Shown here one piece after another: positions 7,187 to 12,076 of a DNA stretch of 12,076 nt. Position 1 is the stretch's first letter. Each line of letters opens with the position of its first letter. This stretch comes from Chlorobiales bacterium (GTDB lineage: Bacteria; Bacteroidota; Chlorobiia; Chlorobiales; Chlorobiaceae): the NCBI GenBank assembly GCA_022360415.1, contig JAKSDB010000368.1, positions 1-12,076 on the forward strand, written 5' to 3'. Made by a program: the position numbers and the translations under genes. The notes beneath the pieces were generated by a model. That model was not told where the DNA came from. It ran no database searches and worked only from the letters and a program-made list of their open reading frames with translations.

Positions 7187-7226
7187 CTTATATCCTAATT
7201 TGGGTTATCCTAATTTAGGATATAGT
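7187..7226. promoter_or_regulatory. Tandem dyad operator (C-box-like) and overlapping divergent promoters of the R-M system
   Basis: The site TATCCTAATTTAGGATA (7206-7222) is a perfect palindrome with eight-base arms around one central base. TATCCTAATTTGGGTTA (7191-7207), 15 bases upstream, is an imperfect copy that keeps the left arm exactly. Such paired sites are where controller proteins bind as two dimers. On the plus strand TATAGT (7221-7226) with TTTGGG (7199-7204) could be a promoter for the controller and endonuclease genes. On the minus strand TATAAG (7192-7187) could be the -10 for the methyltransferase gene. Both would be covered by the operator. Confidence 0.72.
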
Positions 7227-7234
7227 TTTCTTTT

Positions 7235-7489
7235 GTGAAAAAAAGTATCCACAGCAAAGAGTATAAAGTCTTTCTGGAGACTCTTTACAGCTTAAGAGTT
7301 GGTAATAACCTTCTCCAGTCGGAACTTGCTGACAGGTTAAAAGTCCCTCAATCATTCATCAGCAAGGTAGAAAGCGGGGAGCGCAGAGTTGACATTGTTG
7401 AGTTGAAAATGATCGTTGAAAGCATGGATGCTTCGTTAACTGAGTTCATAAAGGAATACCAAAAAAGATTAGATGCAGCCCAACAATAA
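7235..7489 (+). CDS. XRE-family controller (C) protein of the type II R-M system
   Basis: An 84-residue single-domain DNA-binding protein, the usual size of R-M controller proteins. The helix-turn-helix lies at about 28-56 (QSELADRLKVPQSFISKVES), with the recognition helix around PQSFISKVE and the typical GERRVDIVEL continuation. C proteins bind tandem operators before their own gene, first activating and then repressing it, so that methylation precedes restriction; that role here is inferred from position and operator. The start is GTG at 7235, only 12 bases past the operator. There is no ribosome site, and the predicted transcription start is near 7233-7235, so the mRNA is probably leaderless. 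Its 3' end overlaps the endonuclease gene by 17 bases, implying co-transcription. Confidence 0.88.
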   Translation: MKKSIHSKEYKVFLETLYSLRVGNNLLQSELADRLKVPQSFISKVESGERRVDIVELKMIVESMDASLTEFIKEYQKRLDAAQQ

Positions 7490-8330
7490 CTACAAAGCTC
7501 TAGATTTGGAATTTTGGGCAAATGTGAAACTGCTCAATCAACGATTGGGATATGCAGAAAGAAAGAGAAATAAGAAATCAAGCCCAGGATTTGTTGTCCC
7601 GAACAAAAAGCAAATTTTAGAAGTGTTCAAAGAAGAAGGCTTAAATCCAGAAAAACTTGTCCATGATAATAAACTGACTGAAGCTGGAAAGCTGCTCCAA
7701 GAATACATGACCTATCGAGGCAGTGTTTTGGTAAACCACGTTGAACCAAATTTGATGAATAGGGATCAAGCAAAAATCCTATTCGAAGCAAAAAGAGCAG
7801 AATTGAATCCAGCATGCCCTTTGCCAATGAATAAGCAAAAAGGTGAGAAGAGAGATTATGCTCTCCTGACAGGATTAGTAAATATGCTTATTGAAGCCAA
7901 CAAGGGTGAATTCGAATGTGATTATGATCCAAAAGAATTGACGGCAATAACTGTTGATGACTTTCCTGTTAGGACGCTTTCAAGACGAATAGACGGAGCA
8001 TTTCCAAGTATAAAAGACCCTAAGGCCATTTGGGAAATAAAGGAATACTATAACACTACGACGTTCGGTAGTAGAGTGGCAGATGGTGTTTATGAAACGC
8101 AGCTTGATGGATGGGAACTTTGGGAAGTAAGATCAAATTTGCAGAGAGATATTAAACACTATCTTATAATTGACGACCACTATACATGGTGGGCTAAAGG
8201 TCGTTCTTATTTGTGTCGTCTAATTGATGTAATGCACATGGGTCTCGTGACAGAGGTGATTTTTGGTAAGGAAGTGATCGACAGAATTCCTGCTTTGGTA
8301 AATGAATGGAAGAAAAGTGTGTGCAAATAA
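7473..8330 (+). CDS. Probable type II restriction endonuclease, PD-(D/E)xK fold
   Basis: A 285-residue protein placed exactly where controller-linked R-M systems have their endonuclease. I do not recognise a named enzyme or specificity. A plausible catalytic core is RRIDGAF with Asp174, followed 13 residues later by WEIKEYY with Glu188 and Lys190, the D-x(n)-E-x-K arrangement of this nuclease fold. YETQLDGWELWEVR (207-220) and KHYLIIDDHYTWW (228-240) look like the following core strand and helix elements. The N-terminal part (about 1-150) is charged and helical and may recognise DNA. No signal peptide or membrane segment is seen. The ATG at 7473 lies inside the controller gene without a clear ribosome site, suggesting translational coupling. 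The gene is A+T-rich with many AAA, AGA and ATA codons, unlike the adjacent pyrD. Nuclease role is inferred from motif and context. Confidence 0.8.
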   Translation: MQPNNNYKALDLEFWANVKLLNQRLGYAERKRNKKSSPGFVVPNKKQILEVFKEEGLNPEKLVHDNKLTEAGKLLQEYMTYRGSVLVNHVEPNLMNRDQAKILFEAKRAELNPACPLPMNKQKGEKRDYALLTGLVNMLIEANKGEFECDYDPKELTAITVDDFPVRTLSRRIDGAFPSIKDPKAIWEIKEYYNTTTFGSRVADGVYETQLDGWELWEVRSNLQRDIKHYLIIDDHYTWWAKGRSYLCRLIDVMHMGLVTEVIFGKEVIDRIPALVNEWKKSVCK

Positions 8331-8354
8331 GGTGTATTATACATAGCATTTTAT

Positions 8355-9311
8355 CTACCTACCCACAATCAAACTCCCCGTATACTCCTCAATAGTCGGG
8401 TTCTCTGGATCGGCAAAAAACTCTTCGATGGCATTGGCGATGGTTTCGCCGATGTCGGGGTCAATGAAGTTCATGGTACCGATCTGGATGGCGCTTGAGC
8501 CGGTGACGAGGAATTCCATGGCGTCCTGGAAGCAGGAGATGCCGCCCATGCCGACAACCGGGATATTGACCGCGTTGTAGACTTCCCACACCTTTGCGAG
8601 CGCAACCGGTTTGATGGCGGGGCCGGAGAGGCCGCCTGTAACGTTGGCAAGCAGCGGCTTTCTTTTTTTGTGATCAACCGCCATGCCGACGAGGGTGTTG
8701 ATCAACGAGACCGAGTCGGCTCCGGCTTCCTCGGCGGCAAGTGCGATGGTGCTGATCGAGGTGACGTTCGGGGTGAGCTTGGCCATGAGGTGCCGCTCGG
8801 TGAGTGTGCGCAGCTTCGAGATGATCTCGAAGGTGGCGTCCCGGCTGACGCCCATGATCATGCACTCTCCCTTGACGTTGGGGCAGGAAAGGTTGATTTC
8901 ATATGCTCTTACGCATGAACAGGATTCCAGGCGCTCAATAACCCTACAGTAATCGTCGATGGATTTGCCCACGATGTTGACGATGACCGACGTGTCAAGC
9001 TGTTCAAGGAAGGGGATTTTTTCCTCGACAAACCTTTCAAGACCAACGTTTGCAAGCCCGATAGCGTTGATCATGCCGCAGGGGGTTTCGGCTATTCGCT
9101 GCGGGGGGTTGCCGGTGCGGGGTTCGGATGAAATGGCCTTGGTGACGATGCCGCCGATTTTGCCGAGGTTCGTCAGTTTGTTCAGCTCTTCGCCGTAAGA
9201 GACCGTCCCGGAAGCCAGCAGAACCGGGGAGCGCAGATCGAGCCCCCGTCCGAGAGAGACGGCCGCTGATCGTGATGACGGTTGTTGAACGTGCGAGGTC
9301 ATTGGTATCAT
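8355..9311 (-). CDS. pyrD: Dihydroorotate dehydrogenase, class 1B catalytic subunit
   Basis: Oxidises dihydroorotate to orotate in pyrimidine synthesis, using FMN; class 1B enzymes pass electrons through a PyrK (Fe-S/FAD) subunit to NAD. 318 residues, or 315 from the second Met. NPV-like SPVLLASGT (28-36) opens the barrel. Asn-Leu-Ser-Cys at 140-143 contains Cys143, the catalytic base of class 1 enzymes (class 2 has Ser). KLTPNV (178-183), TGGLSGPAIKP (225-235) and GMGGISC (254-260) are FMN/phosphate-binding blocks in class 1B style. About 15 N-terminal residues are not conserved, so the exact start (9311 or 9302) is uncertain and no good ribosome site is seen. No pyrK gene adjoins. It lies 44 bases downstream of glgP in the same direction and may be co-transcribed with it; the R-M endonuclease gene converges on it with a 24-base gap. 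Confidence 0.93.
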   Translation of the reverse strand: MIPMTSHVQQPSSRSAAVSLGRGLDLRSPVLLASGTVSYGEELNKLTNLGKIGGIVTKAISSEPRTGNPPQRIAETPCGMINAIGLANVGLERFVEEKIPFLEQLDTSVIVNIVGKSIDDYCRVIERLESCSCVRAYEINLSCPNVKGECMIMGVSRDATFEIISKLRTLTERHLMAKLTPNVTSISTIALAAEEAGADSVSLINTLVGMAVDHKKRKPLLANVTGGLSGPAIKPVALAKVWEVYNAVNIPVVGMGGISCFQDAMEFLVTGSSAIQIGTMNFIDPDIGETIANAIEEFFADPENPTIEEYTGSLIVGR

Positions 9312-9317
9312 TGCTTG

Positions 9318-9349
9318 ATGGCTTGACAGCTCAATGGTTGGACGGCTGA
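9318..9349. repeat. Degenerate tandem 16-bp repeat between glgP and pyrD
   Basis: ATGGCTTGACAGCTCA (9318-9333) is followed directly by ATGGTTGGACGGCTGA (9334-9349); 12 of 16 positions match. The repeat nearly fills the 44-base gap between the glgP stop and the pyrD start and lies where the pyrD ribosome site would be. It may be a fragment of a dispersed low-complexity intergenic repeat. Confidence 0.4.
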
Positions 9350-9355
9350 AATCAT

Positions 9356-11467
9356 TTAATCTGTCAGGTAATATTTCAATGTATAATCTTTAACCATGCG
9401 GTGCGTATTGTAAACGGGGCCAATAGTCGCGATCGCTTCGCGAACCTTTTTCAACCACTTCACCGGGATGTTATCCACGTTCCGGTCATAAAATGTAGGG
9501 ATAATCTGGTTCTCGAGCACGTCGTAAAGTTTTTCGGCGTCATGATGGTTCTGCGCCTCGTGGTTTTCGAACTGTTCGCCGCTTCCGATCGACCAGCCGT
9601 TTTCACCGTTAAAGGCTTCGGGCCACCAGCCGTCGGGTATACTGAAATTCAATCCTCCGTGCAAGGCGGTTTTCTGCCCGGAAGTTCCGCTTGCCTCCAT
9701 CGGCCTGACCGGATTGTTGAGCCAGACATCCACACCCGAGATCATCCGTTTGGCGACGCCGAGATTGTAGTTTTCAAGAAAGATAATCTTTCCCTTGAAC
9801 TGCGGAAGCCGTGTATGTTCCACGATTTGCTGAATATAGTGCTTGCCTGCGTCGTCGTGCGGGTGCGCCTTGCCCGCGAAAATGATCTGCACAGGCATTG
9901 TCGGATGATTGATGATCCTCGTGAGCCGATCGATATCCGAAAAAATCAGCGGGGCTCTTTTGTAGGTTGCGAACCGCCTTGCGAAACCTATGGTCAGCAC
10001 GTCGGGTGAGAGAGGGTTTTTGCTTGATTTGGAGGAATCGGCTTCCAGGTAGGTCGTATAGACATGCTGATGGAAAAGCTGGTTTGAGAGATACCGGTAG
10101 ATAAAGTCGATAAGACTTCTCTTGAGGCGGTAGCGCAGGCACCAGAGCTCTTCGTCGCTTACTTTCGCGAGCACCTTCATGGCTTCGTCCTGTGAAGCGG
10201 TCAGGGTATCGAGGCTGTCGGTGTAGCGGCGCCAGAATTTCTCGGTGAACCCGCTGCTCCAGCTTGCCGTATGGACGCCGTTGGTGATATGTCCGATAGG
10301 GACGTCATCGGGTGAGGCCGTGGCATAGATATGCTGCCACATTTCTCGTGACACCTGTCCGTGCAGTTTCGAAACCCCGTTCGCGTTGCGAGAAAGCCTG
10401 AGCGCGAGCACCGTCATGGTGAACAGGCCATGCAGGTTCGAAGGATCTTCCGTGCCGAGACGGAGAAAATCATCGAAAGCGATACCGCTTTTCTGGAGAT
10501 AGCGGTCGAGGGTGTAGTGCATCATATCCCGTGAAAAGCGGTCATGGCCGGCGGCTACCGGTGTGTGGGTTGTGAAGACACACTGCTGCCTGACCTTTTC
10601 CTTTGCTTCTTCGAACTCAGCCCCTTTTGCGAGTTCACGCGCGAGGAGTTCGGTTGTGAGGAAAGCTGAATGCCCTTCGTTCATGTGGTAGACCGCGGGA
10701 TCGATCCCGAGTGCGTCGAGCAGCTTGATGCCGCCGATGCCGAGCACGATCTCCTGGTTGATACGCATGTTCTGGTCGCCGCCGTATACCCTCGAGCAGA
10801 TGTCACGGTAATGGGACTCGTTAGCGGGAATATTGGTATCGAGCAGGTAAAGCTTCGCCCGCCCGACGTTGAGGTACCATGCCTGGGCAAAAACCTCGTT
10901 TTGTGCGATATCGAGTGAAATAATCAGATCCTTGCCGTCCGGATCGGTTACTTTCTCCAGAGGAAGGCTTTCGGGGTACTGCAAAGGGTAGTCTTCCAAC
11001 TGCCACCCATCCTGATTGAGGCACTGGTGGAAGTAGCCTTCCTTGTAAAAGAGAGTGATGCCGACGAATTTCAGGCCGAGATCGCTTGCTGATTTGATGT
11101 GGTCCCCGGAGAGGACGCCCAGTCCTCCGGAATAGATCCTCACACTTTCATGAATGCCGAATTCAGCACTGAAATAGGCGACGGTCTTTTCCGTCAGTGA
11201 AGGGGCGTTTTTTGCCGCCCACGTGTCCTTGGCAGTGAGATACTCTTCAAAACGTTTTTTAACGCTTTCGAGCTTTTTTCCGAATTCGCAGTCAAGACGG
11301 GCCTTCAGCTCGTCCTGCGAAATGTGGCGCAGGAGCTCGACCGGGTTGTGGTTTACCCTTTCCCAGACAAGGGGCGAGAGCTCCTTGAACAGCTCTTTGG
11401 CTTCCGTGTCCCATGACCACCAGAGGTTGCGGGAGAGTTTCTGGAGTGCTTCTATTATATGACGCAT
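9356..11467 (-). CDS. glgP: Alpha-glucan (glycogen/maltodextrin) phosphorylase, GT35
   Basis: Releases glucose 1-phosphate from alpha-1,4-glucans with phosphate and pyridoxal phosphate; cytosolic glycogen breakdown. 703 residues from the ATG at 11467, matching the shorter bacterial/archaeal phosphorylase branch rather than the roughly 800-residue E. coli type. The N-terminus IIEALQKLSRNLWWSWD (4-20) is the usual start of this branch. AYFSAEFGIHESVRIYSGGLGVLSGDH (97-123) and HMNEGHSAF (261-269) are conserved phosphorylase blocks. FARRFATYKR (495-504) is the phosphate/glucan site, and EASGTSGQKTALHGG (591-605) carries the PLP-binding Lys599. An in-frame ATG at 11647 would add 60 residues of unrelated sequence over the promoter region and is rejected. 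No clear ribosome site. With the PPi-type phosphofructokinase nearby it fits a storage-glycogen catabolic role. Probably transcribed into pyrD. Confidence 0.95.
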   Translation of the reverse strand: MRHIIEALQKLSRNLWWSWDTEAKELFKELSPLVWERVNHNPVELLRHISQDELKARLDCEFGKKLESVKKRFEEYLTAKDTWAAKNAPSLTEKTVAYFSAEFGIHESVRIYSGGLGVLSGDHIKSASDLGLKFVGITLFYKEGYFHQCLNQDGWQLEDYPLQYPESLPLEKVTDPDGKDLIISLDIAQNEVFAQAWYLNVGRAKLYLLDTNIPANESHYRDICSRVYGGDQNMRINQEIVLGIGGIKLLDALGIDPAVYHMNEGHSAFLTTELLARELAKGAEFEEAKEKVRQQCVFTTHTPVAAGHDRFSRDMMHYTLDRYLQKSGIAFDDFLRLGTEDPSNLHGLFTMTVLALRLSRNANGVSKLHGQVSREMWQHIYATASPDDVPIGHITNGVHTASWSSGFTEKFWRRYTDSLDTLTASQDEAMKVLAKVSDEELWCLRYRLKRSLIDFIYRYLSNQLFHQHVYTTYLEADSSKSSKNPLSPDVLTIGFARRFATYKRAPLIFSDIDRLTRIINHPTMPVQIIFAGKAHPHDDAGKHYIQQIVEHTRLPQFKGKIIFLENYNLGVAKRMISGVDVWLNNPVRPMEASGTSGQKTALHGGLNFSIPDGWWPEAFNGENGWSIGSGEQFENHEAQNHHDAEKLYDVLENQIIPTFYDRNVDNIPVKWLKKVREAIATIGPVYNTHRMVKDYTLKYYLTD

Positions 11468-11617
11468 GACATGAAAAGAATGAAAATAGTGTAATTGTAA
11501 TAATAATGTGTTCTTCCGAATAGCTATCTTGAACGGCGGTAATTTACAGTTTCTGTTTCTAAACGGAGCCCCTAAAATGTGAAAATTTGAAGGGAGCCGA
11601 AAATCTATCCGGACATT
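11468..11617. other. Divergent intergenic region between glgP and a metallophosphoesterase gene
   Basis: 150 bases, A+T-rich near glgP. No convincing promoter pair or dyad is seen on either strand. AAGGGAG (11590-11596) looks like a ribosome site for the plus-strand gene but lies about 21 bases before its first usual start codon. Confidence 0.4.
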
Positions 11618-12076
11618 GTGGCCGATAATCGCATAAAGCTGGCGCATTTTTCAGACATGCACCTCTCGGGCAGGCGTGACAGCCGTAGCTTTGAACGTCT
11701 CGACACGTTGCTCTCCGCCATTGTCGATGCCGGATGCGGCCATGTAGTTATTACCGGAGACCTCTTTAGCTCGACCGATCCAAAAGACTGGATGGCGCTC
11801 AGGGATCTGCTTCGTGACAAGGGACTGTACGCGTGGGACAAGGTCACCCTTATACCCGGCAATCATGACCTCATTGATCTCGAAGAGGAAATGCGGTTCT
11901 ACAACGCACTGAATCCCGATGTCAACGGCAGGACAAAAAGGCTCCGAAAAAAGCTGAACGAGTTCTGTGGCGTTTTCAGGGAACTGATAACCGGAGATGA
12001 CACGGTGGCCGGGTTCCCCTTCGTCAAAGTGCTTGCGTATGAAGACGTGAGGATTTCGTTTGTCATGGTCAACACC
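11618..12076 (+). CDS. Calcineurin-like metallophosphoesterase (3' end outside window)
   Basis: Metal-dependent phosphohydrolase; the substrate cannot be told from this part. 153 codons are visible to the window edge. Metal-site motifs appear in order: HFSDMHLSG with Asp13 and His15, VITGDLF with Asp48, and IPGNHD with Asn82 and His83. The remaining histidine motifs must lie beyond the edge. Upstream of the motifs the frame is open only back to a TGA at 11588, and the only usual start before the first motif is GTG at 11618. The next in-frame ATG (11657) falls inside the metal motif and is impossible. The ribosome-like AAGGGAG is rather far from the GTG, so a non-standard start such as ATC at 11603 cannot be excluded. 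The gene is divergent from glgP. Confidence 0.88.
   Translation, partial: MADNRIKLAHFSDMHLSGRRDSRSFERLDTLLSAIVDAGCGHVVITGDLFSSTDPKDWMALRDLLRDKGLYAWDKVTLIPGNHDLIDLEEEMRFYNALNPDVNGRTKRLRKKLNEFCGVFRELITGDDTVAGFPFVKVLAYEDVRISFVMVNT

Noticed and set aside
6163..8354. Flanking direct repeats or a transposase marking an insertion
   Set aside because: I compared the ends of the R-M cassette by eye and found no matching repeats, inverted ends or mobile-element genes.
8670..8952. Two overlapping plus-strand frames of 82 and 89 codons
   Set aside because: They are antisense shadows of pyrD, which carries the conserved residues.
11468..11647. 60-residue N-terminal extension of GlgP
   Set aside because: The extension is not like any phosphorylase and would cover the divergent promoter region; the conserved start begins at 11467.
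11605..11866. Minus-strand frames of 85 and 71 codons near the right edge
   Set aside because: They are antisense to the metallophosphoesterase frame, which has ordered metal-binding motifs.

Overview
This window looks like a chromosomal stretch of a green sulfur bacterium (Chlorobiaceae) or a close relative. That placement is an inference from gene content and protein character: a GGDDS/PKTMD-type phosphofructokinase, a GT35 glucan phosphorylase, IspF, a class 1B-type PyrD and DUF4407. No rRNA or other phylogenetic marker is present. No tRNA, rRNA, CRISPR array, transposase or integrase is visible.

Layout. Bases 1-1077 (minus) hold most of a 6-phosphofructokinase whose active-site residues are those of the pyrophosphate-dependent type. 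After a 311-base gap with a candidate promoter inside an inverted repeat comes a LolC/E (MacB/FtsX)-type ABC permease (1389-2663, plus), convergent with ispF (2754-3227, minus). A DUF4407 membrane/coiled-coil protein (3326-4477, plus) starts divergently from ispF. A 502-base non-coding stretch follows and ends in a structured leader. It leads into two tandem, diverged PixA/AidA-family (inclusion body protein) genes (4980-5498 and 5638-6162, plus), separated by a strong intrinsic terminator. Next is a complete, A+T-richer type II restriction-modification cassette. It comprises a Dam/EcoRV-class adenine methyltransferase (6259-7152, minus), a divergent XRE-type controller gene (7235-7489, plus) and a restriction endonuclease gene overlapping the controller by 17 bases (7473-8330, plus). 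The 82-base divergent spacer carries two adjoining dyad-symmetric operator-like sites. Housekeeping genes resume with pyrD (8355-9311, minus) and glgP (9356-11467, minus), and the window closes with the 5' part of a calcineurin-like metallophosphoesterase (11618 onward, plus).

How the genes relate. The PPi-type phosphofructokinase and glucan phosphorylase fit glycogen mobilisation into glycolysis. IspF and PyrD serve isoprenoid and pyrimidine synthesis. The stretch from about 4.5 to 8.35 kb (PixA/AidA pair plus restriction-modification) looks accessory. The restriction-modification cassette differs in base composition from its neighbours, sits between housekeeping genes and ends only 24 bases from pyrD. 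The most interesting parts are the self-contained restriction-modification system, with an endonuclease I cannot assign to a known specificity, its tandem operator with a probably leaderless controller gene, and the paired PixA/AidA proteins.
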